The notes below the pieces were generated by a model. That model was not told where the DNA came from. It ran no database searches and worked only from the letters and a program-made list of their open reading frames with translations. A stretch of DNA of 64,000 nucleotides, from assembly GCA_014155875.1 (NCBI GenBank), contig JACEFZ010013514.1, forward strand, positions 18,501 through 82,500. Direction: 5' to 3'. This document shows, one piece after another, positions 42,346-54,100 of the stretch. The stretch is from Cepaea nemoralis (Eukaryota > Mollusca > Gastropoda > Stylommatophora > Helicidae). Each line of letters opens with the position of its first letter. Position 1 is the first letter of the stretch. The translations under genes and the position numbers were made by a program.

Positions 42346-43890
42346 CACCGCATATGAAAGCTGTTTAAATGTTTCTCTTGGTGTGAGTAAGTTGTCCAGG
42401 TTTCACTGCCATAAAGAAGAGTACTAAGGACACAGGCTTGATAGACAAGGACTTTTGTTTTGGCAGTAAGCTTCCTGTTCTCCCAGACTCTTTTTCTTAA
42501 CCTGTTCATTGTTGTTGCTGCCTTACCAATCCGGATGTTGATATCTTGATCTAGGGATAATTTGCTATTTACCACTGATCCTAGATATGTAAAATGGTCT
42601 ACCATCTCTAGTTTGGCGTCATTAATAAAGATTAATGGTACCCCATGTGCACCTTGTGACATAATCTGTGTCTTCTTTTTGCTAATTGTTAAACCAAATT
42701 CAGAACAAACATTGGAGAATGCAGATAGTAGACTATTGCAATTCTTCCTCAGAGTGGGTCGTAACTGCAGCATCATCTGCAAAAAGCAACTTCTCTGATC
42801 AGTACCCTCCTAATTTTGGTCTTGGCCTTCAATCTCTGAGCATTGTAAAGGCCGCCATCTGAGCGTGAGTGAATGTATATACCATCATCATGATCACGAA
42901 AGGCATATTTCAGCAGAAGTGAAAAGTATATTCCAAAGAGGGTGGGAGTTAGTACACAACCTTGCTTAACTCCACTCTTGATTTCAAATTCTTCAGAAGT
43001 TGCACCATCAAACTTGATTATACCCTTCATGCCTGTGTGGAACGATTCCACAATGGACAGAAGAGTTGGTGGGCAGCCAATCTTCTGTAGTGCCTTGAAC
43101 AGACCCTCAATACTGACCAAATCAAATGCCTTTGTGAGGTCGATGAAGGCAATAAACAGTGGTTGATTCTGTTCACGGCATTTTTCTTGCATTTGTCGCA
43201 ATTAGAATATCATATCAGTGGTAGACCTGTTCGTTCGAAAGCCGCACTGTGATTCGGGGTAGACTTGATCTCCTAGGACTTGAAGTCTGCGCAGAACAAT
43301 TCTGGCAAATACTTTTCCAACAATACACAGAAGTGAGATACCCCTATAGTTGTTGCAGTCGCTCCGATCGCCCTTGTTCTTGTACAGCGTTATGATGTTT
43401 GAATCTTTGAAATCCTGTGGGACTTGTCCTTCTCGCCAGCATAGCTCTATTAACTGGTGGATCTGTAGAGTGAGTGTGTCTTGCCCACTCCTGATAACCT
43501 CTATTGGAATCTCATCCTTACCTGGAGCCTTGCCAGATGCAAGTTCATTTATAGCACACTTAACTTCTGTTATGGTGGGAAGTGTGTCCAGGTGGTCAAG
43601 AGTTGGTAGAGCCTCTATGGCGTTGAGGGCATCATCCGCTAGTTTGGTCTCACTTGAGTAAAGCTCCAAATAGTGCTCTACTCATCTGTCCAGCTGCTGT
43701 TTCTTATCAGTGATGATTTCTCCAGTCAAAGTTTTCAATGGTGCTTTTCTTTTGATCACTGGACCACAGGCTTTCTTTATCCCTTCATACATGCTTCTGA
43801 TGTTTCCCTTATCACTTGCGATTTGAATGGACTCACATAACTTGATCCAATAATCATTTGCACACTGCCTGGCAGCCTTTTGCACATCCT
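42345..43890 (-). pseudogene. LINE reverse transcriptase domain, frameshifted
   Basis: The sense order is AARQCANDYWIKLCESIQIA, then LASGKAPGKDEIPIEVI near 43,520 and IITLYKNKGDRSDCNNYRGI near 43,360. YPESQCGFRTNRSTTDMIF follows near 43,230, with a stop, then FIDLTKAFDLVSIEGLF (domain A Asp) near 43,110. GVKQGCVLTPTLFGIYF (domain B) lies near 42,950, LLFADDAAVTTHSEEELQ (domain C, catalytic Asp pair) near 42,780-42,730 in a third frame, and DHFTYLGSVVNSKLSLDQDI near 42,560. All RT catalytic Asp residues are preserved. The ORF is cut by a stop at about 43,200 and two frame changes around the FADD box. Confidence 0.87.
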
Positions 43891-44072
43891 TCCTAGCTTG
43901 CCTTAGCTCACTCAGTGTTACCCGTTAGTCTTTCCTTGTTTCTTAAGAGAGCTTTTTTCTTCTTATCAATCAAGGGCTGCAGAGTATCGCTGTTTGCCGC
44001 AAACCAGTCTTGCCTCTTATGATCCACAGTGCCGTAAACCCCTACAGCAGTTTTATAAAGAGTTTCCTTAAT

Positions 44073-45015
44073 TTAACCCCACTTTTCATTTACTGTACAA
44101 TTTTCTTGTGTATCAGTGAAAGCGTCTTCAAGTTGCTGTTGAAACTGAAAGCACTTTTCAGGATCATGAGTGTTAATAATATTAATCCTGGGGCTAGATT
44201 TGTGTTTAGCTGTGTAGATTCTCTTTGGTCTCAGTCTAACCCTTGCAACAACCAAAGAATGATCCGTATCACAGTCAGCACTGTGGTAACTTCGAGTCAA
44301 TGATATATGGTTCAGATGTTGTCTCCGTGTGATGATGAAGTCCAGCTGGTGCCGAATGGCCGGATCTTGGATGATTCCATGTGACCTTATGCATCTCTTT
44401 TGTTTTAAAAAAGGAGTTTGTAATGCATAGGTCATTACTAGTGCAATGCTCCAGCAGCCTTTGCCCATTTTCATTCATGCGACCGATGTTGTATTTTCCA
44501 AGGCACACTGGCCATGAACTCGAGTCCTTGCCCACACAAGCATTGAAATCACCGAGCATATAAATGTAGTCAGATTTTGGAACTGTCTTGATCACGGAGT
44601 CTAACTCCTCATAGAACGAATCCTTCACATCATCAGAGGAATCGAGTGTCGGTGCATATGCAGTAATAATGGTGGCAAACCAATAAGAGGTTGCCAAGCG
44701 CAGGGATAATAGTCTTTAATTTCCGCCTGCTGGAATTTCAATCATTCCCAGTAGCGAATTCTTCACTGCAAAGCCCACACCATGTTGATTTTTTTCTGCC
44801 TGCCCTCTACCTTTCCAAAAAAAAGGTGTAATTGTTTTCCCTGAGTGACCCTTCCTCAGCGAGGCGAGTCTCCTGCAGGCCAGCAATATCGATGTTAAGA
44901 CGATTGAGTTCGGCATCAATCACAGCCGTTTTTCTCACATCGTCAATATTGGTCAAGTCAGTGGAAAATCCTGGACACATGGTTCTCACGTTCCAGATTG
45001 CAAGCCGTAGCTTGA
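44073..45015 (-). pseudogene. LINE endonuclease domain, frameshifted
   Basis: The sense order is LRLAIWNVRTMCPGF (start of the AP endonuclease fold), DIAGLQETRLAEEGSL (QE metal-binding Glu), and a frame change. HGVGFAVKNSLLGMIEIPAG then follows, a break, and ITAYAPTLDSSDDVKDSFYE, YMLGDFNACVGKDSSSWP and NENGQRLLEHC. After another frame change come HQLDFIITRRQHLNHISLTR and SADCDTDHSLVVARVRL (catalytic D-x-D-H-S). The conserved catalytic residues QE, GDFN and DTDHS are all still encoded. At least three frame disruptions prevent translation. Confidence 0.85.
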
Positions 45016-45039
45016 GGTTTCTATTTTTATTTTTGTTTG

Positions 45040-45720
45040 TACCTGGTGCATTGGTTTTAAAGCCTGCGATTCAGATCTTGTCCTAGCCCCAAGCACCCAT
45101 TGAAGCAGGCAGGCTGTGGCGGATCAGCACCAAATTGGCCGGGGGATGCCCAGCTTGAGGCGGGCGGTAGCTGATCAGTGACACCTGTAGGTGTCTCCCA
45201 CCGTCAGAGGCAACGCGTGGCGCCCCATGTCTACGCCAATTGACAGGGACTTATAACCCGTAACTGTTATTGCCTCTCCATAGCACAAAGTCTGGGCTAA
45301 ATTATAGAGATCACGTGTTGCCCATGCAGCATGATCCCTCACTCGGCCTGCCTAGTTCACTCCAGAGGAAAGGTAACACCCCTACATCTGGAACAAGACA
45401 AGCTGCAGCAGCTGCCGGATCAGCAAAGCAATGCTCTAACTGTCCACCTGTCGGAGCTTCGATCCTAGACAAGCCGCCAACCAAGGCTTAGGGTCTGGTC
45501 TGCCCTGCCATGACATTTTGTCTTTAGCTTGCATTTCCTCGCACCAGGGTAAGGCTTGCACCCTCCCAGTTGCGCTCTTTCGCCCGAAGCCGTTGGCACA
45601 ATGTGGGGTGTCGGGTTTGGTAAGCGCCGCCCAACGTTCGGCGCTAACAGAAAGCAGGTAGTACCGTCTACTGTTATACGGTAGCTCAGTCATATCTGAC
45701 TAAGACCTGACGTGAAGTTA
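45040..45720 (-). repeat. Region 5' of the LINE, containing Repeat L
   Basis: 45,283-45,445 is Repeat L (AGAGATCACGTGTTGCCCAT, CTCACTCGGCCTGCC, GAACAAGACAAGCTGCAG), also at 23.03 and 33.5 kb. The remainder is GC-richer than the surroundings and could be the LINE 5' UTR. I cannot prove the element boundary. Confidence 0.5.
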
Positions 45721-45875
45721 ATCAACCTCTTAGGAATCCCGCAGTACCTCACAATATTCAAAAGAGATTCAATGGAAATTCTGACAAAGGCTTTTTCATA
45801 GTCTGTAAATATAAAATGATTTCATTTAGGTGTTCGCTCTATTATTACGCCTTATGCGTACATTTAGCCTGCGTA

Positions 45876-46097
45876 GGATCTATCTGATCAGAGCAGGATC
45901 TATTTGGTCAGCGCAGGATTTATCTGGTCAGAGCAGGAACTATCTGGTCAGCGCAGGAACTATCTGGTCAGCGCAGGATCTATCTGGTCAGCACATGATC
46001 AATCTGGTCAGCACAGTATCTATTTGATCTGCGCAGGATCTATCTGATCTGCGTAGGATATATCTGGTCAGCGCAGGATCTAGCTGGTCAGCGCATG
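45876..46097. repeat. 20-bp minisatellite, about 11 copies
   Basis: The unit GGATCTATCTGGTCAGCGCA repeats in register with variants (GGAACTATCTGGTCAGCGCA, GATCTGCGCA). 46,098-46,345 after it is unrecognised apart from a (CAACAACAATAAAA) stretch that looks like the tail of the neighbouring SINE-D. Confidence 0.92.
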
Positions 46098-46346
46098 GTA
46101 TATCCGTGTGCACATGACGAGATGCAACGAAATATTCCAGGCAATAAATCGTGCAATATATTGTTTATGCCTTCTTTGTTTAAATTTCTTGTTACTGTTT
46201 GCCGATGAAGGCTTGTCGCCGCAAGGTCCTTAGTTTTTCGTAGTTGTAATTATGTAAAGTAACCTGCACTTTGTGTTTACCAAATGTTGGCTTGTAGTAT
46301 GGCGCAATGGCGTGTTGAACATGTTCGGCAACAACAATAAAAGTAT

Positions 46347-46575
46347 TTAAAAGGCTAGAGAATCGACTTCATTGCGCCAGGTTCTTCCCATATGGCTCGG
46401 TCTCTTTCTTTCCGAAACCGTCGCACAAAGCACGAACTCCGTAGCTCCAGCGACGAACCCCCATAAGACTTGAAGAAAACTGCACCCGTGAACCGAACGA
46501 CGTAGCCCGGGATCGAAACTACAACCTTCGCAGCGCGAGGCAGTTGATTTAACCACTTCGCCACGGAGACTGCCA
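46347..46575 (-). mobile_element. SINE-D, tRNA-headed SINE
   Basis: Reversed it begins GGCAGTCTCCGTGGCGAAGT and GGTTAAATC (box A). GTTTCGATCCCGGGC (box B) follows, the body has GGAGCTACGGAGTTCGTGCT and TGTGCGACGGTTTCGG, and it ends near CGATTCTCTAGCC before an A-rich tail at 46,330. A related piece lies at 9,706-9,765. Confidence 0.75.
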
Positions 46576-46587
46576 GCCTTCAACAGC

Positions 46588-46900
46588 AAACACACATAGT
46601 ATTATTTGGCGCTCATAGAAGGAGAAGTAGGAAGTAGAGATTGGAGGACGCACTAGACAACATAAAATTTGAAAGCTATAGTTACCGACAGGGATTTGAA
46701 CCTGTCACCTCCAAATGACGACAGCGCTTCGCTGGAAGTACACATGTTCCTGGAGTGACGTGCTGTCGTCATTTAGAGGTGACAGGTTCGAATCCTGGTC
46801 TGTAACTATAGCTTTCAAATTTTATGTTGTCTAGTGCGTCCTCTAATCTCTACTTCCTTCTTCTCCTTCTATGAGCGCCAAACAATTCTATGTGTGTTTA
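46588..46900. repeat. 313-bp palindrome with tRNA-like arms
   Basis: The left arm (46,588-46,725) and right arm (46,762-46,900) are reverse complements with only about ten differences over 138 bp. The 36-bp centre continues the pairing more loosely (GGAA...TTCC around GTACACATG). Each arm contains a box B-like CAGGTTCGAATCCTG/ CAGGGATTTGAACCTG and the words GCTGTCGTCATTTRGAGGTG. The tRNA-like sequence reads outward from the centre on both arms. No tRNA acceptor or anticodon stem is formed, so this is not a tRNA gene pair. DNA could extrude a cruciform, and RNA from either strand would be a long hairpin. Confidence 0.88.
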
Positions 46901-46904
46901 TTTA

Positions 46905-47260
46905 TGGACTGTCTCAGTTGCCTCAAAGGGTTGCCCAATTGATTTCCAACAACAAAACTGAGCTACGTCTCTAACCCTAATTCACGAGACAGCTGTCACC
47001 TGACACTACAGGCCAGGCCAGAACCTTGGTGTGGCCTCGTTTATGTGTTCAGGGTCTCCCCCAGAATTACCATACGCCCAGACATAATGGGGCTTGCAGA
47101 AGTGTAGTGACTAGACGTTTATCTACCCACCCCGTGTCGTGGCTTCGAAATGTATTCCGGGCGGTATGTTTTTTTTTTAAAAAATTCAGTTGGACTCATT
47201 GTTAGAATTTAATTGCATATCCTTTACATGGTGGGTAGCGGGGAAGGGGGTACCCCCTAT
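46905..47260. other. No recognised gene
   Basis: No repeat or coding match found. A 10-bp T-run and A-run lie near 47,170. Confidence 0.35.
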
Positions 47261-47264
47261 CAAA

Positions 47265-47545
47265 GGAGAAGTAAGGTGCCTCCTTCCCTCCGCTAGTCCA
47301 CGGGACACCCTTGGGCAAGGTGGAGTACCCGCTTAGCCACCCCCCCCCCCCCACAGGGTAACGTGAAGCCATGGGAGCAGGTGGTAGATTTGACTTGGGA
47401 GCAGCCGACAGATAGTTGTTGGTTATGGTTTCAAGTCAGTGACTGTGGACAGAGGATCTCTCAATTGAGACAATGGCTACGGTCATCCGTAGTAGGTCAC
47501 TGTCAGAAAGGAAGAATGGTAGACTTCCCTCCTTATTGATTCCGG
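47265..47545 (+). repeat. Repeat H copy 1 with poly(C)
   Basis: A 15-bp C run (47,340-47,354) is followed by GGTAACGTGAAGCCATGGGA, then GAGCAGCCGACAGATAGTTG and GAGACAATGGCTACGGTCAT, matching 48,725-48,945. The poly(C) lies at the same internal place in both copies. Confidence 0.75.
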
Positions 47546-47789
47546 GGCAGAAGAGGCTCGTCAGCCTTTGTTGGTATCTCTTCTAAGAGAGGTAACTGTA
47601 CATCCCAAACCTCCGCTGCCTTGCGGGTATACCCATATGGGAAAGGCTTCGGGAGTAAACCCTGAGGACAAATCCAGAGATGGAGTCCCTAAGGCAGTTC
47701 CATGTTGTAAACAACATAGTTCTAGCCACTACGCAACCACGGGTCCCGAAAAATAGATGTCTAGCACAACATACCTGAGTCGTTACGGC

Positions 47790-48095
47790 GTGTAAAAATG
47801 TCCATTCATCATCATCAGCTTCCACTTTTGCCGACAAGCGGCGTGGGGAGGAATAATTGGCGTTCCAGCCCCCGATGGCTAGCACTGGATAGTGTCATTT
47901 CGTGTGATTGCACAGTGTCTTTCATGTCGTCAATTCATTCTCCTCTTGGGCGTCCTCTTGCTCTCGTCGCAGATGATCTTTGATGCAGGGCCAGTGCTGG
48001 TAGTTGATGGTGTTGCATTCTAACGAGATGGCCGAACCATTTGATATTAGACACAAATGTCCATTCCCTGTGCTAAATAAGTACCTGGACGTTAG
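47790..48095 (-). pseudogene. LINE ORF C-terminal fragment
   Basis: The minus strand reads NIKWFGHLVRMQHHQLPALA near 48,000-48,050, then RARGRPRGE near 47,950 and a Met-Lys-Asp-Thr block. This is the WxGHxxRM...RGRP end of a non-LTR ORF. 5' truncated and short. Confidence 0.7.
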
Positions 48096-48171
48096 GCTGT
48101 CGTTTAGGACATGTCCTCCCTATAACCACCGACTGACTCACCAGTCTGCAGCACATATATCATGAAGACTA

Positions 48172-48232
48172 TTTTATTTATTTATTTATGTATTTATGTA
48201 TTTATTTATGTATTTATTTATTTATTTATTTC
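48172..48232. repeat. (TTTA)n microsatellite
   Basis: About 60 bp of TTTA/TGTA units. Confidence 0.95.
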
Positions 48233-48464
48233 TGGAGTTTTCTCGCTCGCTTTGATCCGAAGCGTATTCCATACAAGTTCTACTACTCCTAGTGCACTGA
48301 TTTGATGTTTGCGTATGGATTAGCTTTCACAAGTACCAGTGCACCGCGCCATCAGGCTAACCCACTCCGACTTCTGGGGTATCATTAAGACTTGCGCTGG
48401 TGTATGTGATCCCCTCAGCAACCTGTACTCGGTGTATGGTGCCACACCCACATTTTTGTAAACC

Positions 48465-48660
48465 AATCGGTACTATGTGGGTCATGTGGTCAGTATCACC
48501 CCGGCCACCTCTATTTCCCAGAGAATTTCCTGGCACTCCAGAATCGCCTTACGTGCCGAGGTCAATTTTAAAACTCCCCAATTATGCGGATTCGAGCCCA
48601 TGATTAACGGATCAGCATGCGCGCGCCTAGCCGTGGCTTTACCGTAGCGCCCAGTTCCAT
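48465..48660 (-). mobile_element. tRNA-headed SINE, minus strand
   Basis: Reversed it starts GGCGCTACGGTAAAGCCACG (box A region) and ATGGGCTCGAATCCGCATAA (box B). It continues AAATTGACCTCGGCACG and GGGAAATAGAGGTGGCCGGG, the last part shared with 39.86 kb. The plus-strand SINE at 58.43 kb has a similar body. Confidence 0.65.
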
Positions 48661-48724
48661 CCATGGCCTCTCGATGTTATTCATCTCTGTCTTTAATTAT
48701 CTTATTAATTTGGAATATGCGTTT

Positions 48725-48945
48725 AGCCCCCCCCCCCCCCAACCGCCACCCCCTTCCCGATCAGGGTTACGTGAAGCCATGGGTGCAGGAGGTTGATGAA
48801 GCTAAAGAGCAGCCGACAGATAGTTGTAGGTTATGGTCTCTAATTTCACGACGGTAGGCAGTTTTTGTGTGTGGAGACAATGGCTACGGTCATTGACCTA
48901 TATGGTCACTGCCAAGAAGGAAAGCAAACTACCTTCTTTACAGAT
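48725..48945 (+). repeat. Repeat H copy 2 with poly(C)
   Basis: A 14-bp C run (48,727-48,740), then GGGTTACGTGAAGCCATGGG, GAGCAGCCGACAGATAGTTG and GGAGACAATGGCTACGGTCA, as at 47.3 kb, ending near 48,945. Confidence 0.75.
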
Positions 48946-49024
48946 GCCAAGATAGTCATATTTCTTGCACAACCAATGAGCAAGTCTTACAAGAGGCAAA
49001 TGAAAACCCGTAAATTGATTAGAG

Positions 49025-49180
49025 AAATTAGACGTAGACAGTGAAAGTTTTAGACACGTTATGAGAAGAAATAAACTATAGAACTTGGCGACAACTGGCA
49101 AGATTTAGGGGAAAAGAACAAAGGGAAGGCAGAGAAGTAAATTTCTGGATGGCTAGGCCGCATGACATGGTCGAGAAAAA
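49025..49180 (+). pseudogene. RTE-like LINE, 3' end of ORF (fragment)
   Basis: The plus strand gives, across frame changes, RHVMRRNKL, LATTGKI and REGREVNFWMARPHDMVE, paralleling the block at 1-240 (minus). About 150 bp survive. The flanks 48,945-49,025 and 49,180-49,730 are unrecognised. Confidence 0.6.
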
Positions 49181-49734
49181 ATAAACGGAGCTGATCCACG
49201 ACTCTGGTGAACGTGTGAGATGGCAAAACATGGCCGTCCACGCTTATCGGCATGGCACATGCTGATGAATGTCTCTTTAGGTCTTTCCCGATTCCGTTCA
49301 GCGAAGGAATGAAGCCGTAAATTAAACAAACAGAGACACAATTAACAAGTATAGCAAGAACACAACGACATGCGAACGACTTACCTCTGCCAAGGTCACT
49401 GCTAATTTACAGACACACCGAGTTTAGCATCGCTGGAGAGCAGCTGTGTCTTGATTTCCAGTTCATGCTGCAGATTAAGATGTCTGGCGAACCCTCCTAG
49501 GGAGATGGAACATAATAGCTCTAACATGGTTTGTGGAAGATTAGCTAGTTTGTGAGCATTGACTGGTTTTCATGTAAGGACAATATTCACTTACATATAA
49601 AAGATAAAACAATAATCTTCATAAACTCTCCGAAATGATGTAGGCATAAACCTCCACATATATCGATAACAGGTTTTCTGGGTCAGTTCTCTTGATTGTA
49701 TCGCCCCATATTACAGTCTTAAGCCATCCAACAT

Positions 49735-50220
49735 CATTGATTACAATCATCATCAAGTGCCTAGCTGCCTGGTGTGGGCGATCATGCTTCTTCATATCTT
49801 GCGATCCCCAACAAATCTAAATTAAATTAAATATATCTCCAATGCCCTGGCATGGGACTGTACTGTGATAGGACCATCACATTCTGTAGGCCGGAGTGCA
49901 GGAAGGGATCGGTGGTCAGTCTTTCTCTCACTTAGGCAGACGACGCACATTATCAGCGTTGCTCAATATTAAATTCGTTAACGCGCCCGCTGCGATCTCA
50001 AACAGCATACATAAGTTCCTGCGCTGCCCCCCCCTCCCACCAATTTTACGTCCCCCCCCCACCCCCCCCCCCCCCTTTCCGTTCCATGACAAAAGTTTGT
50101 CAAGGATCGACTCTAGCTGTCTTCCTCTGTCTCTTTTTCCACGAATGTTTCCAGCTACCACAATAAATTCCCGTGTTTGCCGTGTGATGATGTTGCCAAA
50201 CAACGATGTTTGCCTCTATA
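49735..50220 (-). pseudogene. RTE-like LINE, 3' end of ORF (fragment)
   Basis: The minus strand from 50,203 reads FGNIITRQTREFIVVAGNIR, then GKRDRGRQLESILDKLLSWN. Further down, near 49,760, a block matches the Ala-His-His-Ala-Arg/Leu-Asp-Asp end. A C-rich stretch (50,026-50,075) interrupts it and is probably expanded poly(C). Confidence 0.65.
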
Positions 50221-50244
50221 AAATGATAACGAAGAAGAATAAGA

Positions 50245-50340
50245 CGAAGAAGAAGAAGAAGAAGAAGAAGAAGAAGAAGAAGAAGAAGAAGAAGAAGAAG
50301 AAGAAGAAGAAGAAGAAGAAGAAGAAAAAGAAGAAGAAAC

Positions 50341-50375
<35 letters not shown>

Positions 50376-50456
50376 GGCAGCAGAAGAAGAAGAAGAAGAA
50401 GAAGAAGAAGAAGAAGAAGAAGAAGAAGAAGAAGAAGAAGAAGAAGAAGAAGAAGA
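50245..50456. repeat. (GAA)n(CAGA)n(GAA)n microsatellite
   Basis: Two GAA arrays flank about 36 bp of CAGA units. Poly-Lys, poly-Arg, poly-Ser and poly-Leu frames are artefacts. The array adjoins the 5' side of the minus-strand RTE fragment. Confidence 0.96.
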
Positions 50457-50499
50457 CTCAGGTAGAGAACGACGAGTGATGATGATAATTACCATTATG

Positions 50500-51050
50500 A
50501 TAATGATGAGAAAGAAAAGGTGGTATAATTAGGTCAGATTTATTCTTCGATCATGTAGAAAGTAAATGCATACCTTCTTACATTCTTCCTTCTACCTTTA
50601 AGCCAACCTAGCATTTATTGTATCCATTTGTTGAATATTTGTTGTCGTTTCATTTTTCTTGGCCCCCGGCAATCGTCTCATATTACATTTAAATTGATGT
50701 CTGAAAACCTGCTACAGCAATAATTATACCTGCTTGGAAGGGCCGTAAACGGATAACCGTTATTATCAGGAAAGAATATTCTTTTGCCATTGAAACTGAT
50801 GATGCAAGTTCACAGATCTCTGATAATGCCATCATCACTTCCTGCCATCTGATATGTTCCTGTGTTCGTTTTCTGTCACGTGTCTGAGTTTGTCGTTCGC
50901 TGTCTTGTCCGTTGTGATTTCAAACAGCGAAAACAGCATGGGTCAAGAACCACAACTCATATGATACCTCGTGTGGTGTTCATTCACGAAATTATTTCTT
51001 GCTTTTTTCTGTAGATTCTCTCCCTTTCAAATTGTCTAATTGGGCGGGTA
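50500..51050. other. No recognised gene
   Basis: No motif recognised. This is the unique left neighbour of the satellite array. Confidence 0.4.
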
Positions 51051-51052
51051 GG

Positions 51053-51197
51053 TGGGTGTGTGGTTGGTTGGTTGCTTGGTTGGTTGGTTGCTTGGTTGCT
51101 TGGTCGGTTGGTTGCTTGGTTGCTTGGTTGCTTGGTTGGTTGGTTGCTTGGTTGCTTGGTTGGTTGGTTGCTTGGTTGGTTAGTTGGTTAGTTAGTA
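51053..51197. repeat. (GGTT)(GCTT) tetranucleotide array
   Basis: About 145 bp of GGTTGGTTGCTT-type words immediately precede the satellite. Confidence 0.93.
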
Positions 51198-54100
51198 AAC
51201 ATCATAATCCAATAACAAGCCAGTGAGCACATGTGAAGACATTATGAATATCATACAATCAACAACAAGCCAGTGACCACGTGTGAAGACACTGTGAACA
51301 TCATACGGCCATGAATAAGTCAGTGACCAAGTGTGAAGACACTGTGAACATCATACGGCCAAGAATAAGTAGGTGACCAAGTCTGAAGACACTGTGAACA
51401 CAATACGGCCAGGAATAAGTCAGTGACCAAGTGTGAAGACACTGTGAACATTATACAGCCAGGAATAAGTAGGTGACCAAGTGTGAAGACACTGTGAACA
51501 CCATACGGCCAGGAATAAGTCAGTGACCAAGTGTGAAGACACTGTGAACATTATACAGCCAGGAATAAGTAGGTGACCAAGTGTGAAGACACTGTGAACA
51601 CCATACGGCCAGGAATAAGTCAGTGACCAAGTGTGAAGACACTGTGAACAAAATACGGCCAGGAATAAGTCAGTGACCAAGTGTGAAGACACTGTGAACA
51701 TTATACAGCCAGGAATAAGTCAGTGACCAAGTGTGAAGACACTGTGAACACCATACGGCCAGGAATAAGTAGGTGACCTAGTGTGAAGACACTGTGAACA
51801 CCATACGGCCAGGAATAAGTCAGTGACCAAGTGTGAAGACACTGTGAACACTATACGGCCAGGAATAAGTCAGTGACCAAGTGTAAAGACACTACATCAT
51901 ACGACCAGGAATTAGTCAGTGACCAAGTGTAAAGACACTATTACATCATACGGCCAGGAATAAGTCAGTGACCAAGTGTGAAGACACTGTGAACATCATA
52001 CGGCCAGGAATAAGTCAGTGACCAAGTGTAAAGACACTATTACATCATACGGCCAGGAATAAGTCAGTGACCAAGTGTAAAGACACTATTACATCATACG
52101 GCCTGGAATAAGTCAGTGAGCACGTGTGAAGACACTGCCAACATCATACAGCCAGGAATAAGTCAGTGACCAAGTGTAAAGTCACTATTACATCATACGG
52201 CCAGGAATAAGTCAGTGACCAAGTGTAAAGACACTATTACATCATACGGCCAGGAATCCGTCAGTGAGCACGTGTGAAGACACTGTCAACATCATACAGC
52301 CAGGAATAAGTCAGTGACCAAGTGTAAAGACACTATTACATCATACGGCCAGGAATAAGTCAGTGACCAAGTGTAAAGACACTATTACATCATACGGCTT
52401 GGAATAAGTCAGTGACCAAGTGTGAAGACACTGTAAACATCATACGGCCAGGAATAAGTCAGTGACCACTTGTAAAAACACTACTACATCATACAGCCAG
52501 GAATAAGTCAGTGAGCACGTGTAAAAACACCGTGAACATCATACGGCCAGGAATAAGTCAGTGACCAAGTGTAAAGACATTATTACATCACACGGCCAGG
52601 AATAAGTCAGTGAGCACGTGTAAAGACACTGTGAACATCATACGGCCAGGAATAGGTCAGTGAGCACGTGTAAAGACACTATTACATCACACGGCCAGGA
52701 ATAAGTCAGTGACCAAGTGTAAAGACACTATTACATCATACGGCCAGGAATAAGTCACTGAGCACGTGTAAAGACACCGTGAACATCATACGGCCAGGAA
52801 TAAGTCAGTGAGCACGTGTAAAGACACCGTGAACATCATACGGCCAGGAATAGGTCAGTGAGCACGTGTATAGACACTGTCAACATCATACAGCAAGGAA
52901 TAAGTCAGTGAGCACGTGTAAAGACACTGTGAACATCATACCGCCAGGAATAAGTCAGTGACCAAGTGTAAAGACACTATTACATCATACAGCCAGGAAT
53001 AAGTCAGTGAGCACGAGTAAAGACACCGTGAACTCATACGGCCAGGAATAAGTCAGTGACCAAGTGTTAAGACACTATTACATCATACGGCCAAGAATAA
53101 GTCAGTGAGCACGTGTAAAGACACTGTCAACATCATACAGCCAGGAATAAGTCAGTGACCAAGTGTAAAGACACTGTTACATCATACGGCCAGGAATAAG
53201 TCAGTGAGCACGTGTAAAGACACCGTGAACATCATACGGCCAGGAATAAGTCAGTGAGCACGTGTAAAGACACTATTACACCATACGGCCAGGAATAAGT
53301 CAGTGAGCACGTGTAAAGACACTGTGAACATCATACCGCCAGGAATAAGTCAGTGAGCACGTGTAAAGACACTATTACATCATACGGCCAGGAATAAGTC
53401 AGTGAGCACGTGTAAAGACACTGTGAACATCATACGGCCAGGAATAAGTCAGTGAGCACGTGTAAGGACACTGTGAACATCATACGGCCAGGAATAAGTC
53501 AGTGAGCACGTGTAAAGACACTGTCAACATCATACAGCCCGGAATAAGTTAGTGAGCACGTGTAAAGACACTGTGAACATCATACGGCCAGGAATACGTC
53601 AGTGAGCACGTGTAAAGACAACGTGAACATCATACCGCCAGGAATAAGTCAGTGAGCACGTGTAAAGACACTGTGAACATCATACAGCCAGGAATAAGTC
53701 AGTGACCACGTGTAAAGACACCGTGAACATCATACTTCCAGTAATAAGTCAGTGACCAAGTGTAAAGACACTGTTACATCATACGGCCAGGAATAAGTCA
53801 GTGAGCACGTGTAAAGACACCGTGAACATCATACGGCCAGGAATAAGTCAGTGAGCACGTGTAAAGACACCGTGAACATCATACTGCCAGGAATAAGTCA
53901 GTGACCAAGTGTAAAGACACCGTTACATCATACGGCCAGGAATAAGTCAGTGAGCACGTGTAAAGACACCGTTAACATCATACGGCCAGGAATAAGTCAG
54001 TGAGCACTTGTAAAGACACTATTACATCATACGGCCAGGAATAAGTCAGTGAGCACGTGTAAAGACACTGTGAACATCATACGGCCAGGAATGAGTCAGT

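Larger units (their letters stand above)
41857..45090 (-). mobile_element. Nearly full-length non-LTR retrotransposon (LINE)
   Basis: Read on the minus strand the element carries, in order, an AP-type endonuclease (45,015-44,200), a linker, a reverse transcriptase (43,890-42,345) and a C-terminal segment with a Cys/His zinc-finger-like motif (to 41,857). About 3.2 kb are colinear, the longest LINE in the window. It belongs to the family often mis-annotated in animal genomes as craniofacial development protein 2-like. It uses endonuclease nicking and target-primed reverse transcription when intact. At least five frameshifts or stops are present, so this copy is inactive. No target duplication was identified. 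Confidence 0.88.

Noticed and set aside
46690..46830. Pair of divergent tRNA genes
   Set aside because: Only T-arm-like sequence is present. No acceptor, D or anticodon stems could be formed, so I call it a tRNA-like palindrome.
51420..51701. 93-codon frame FTVSSHLVTDLFLAV-type repeat protein
   Set aside because: It is the minus-strand translation of the 100-bp alternating monomers at the left end of the satellite.
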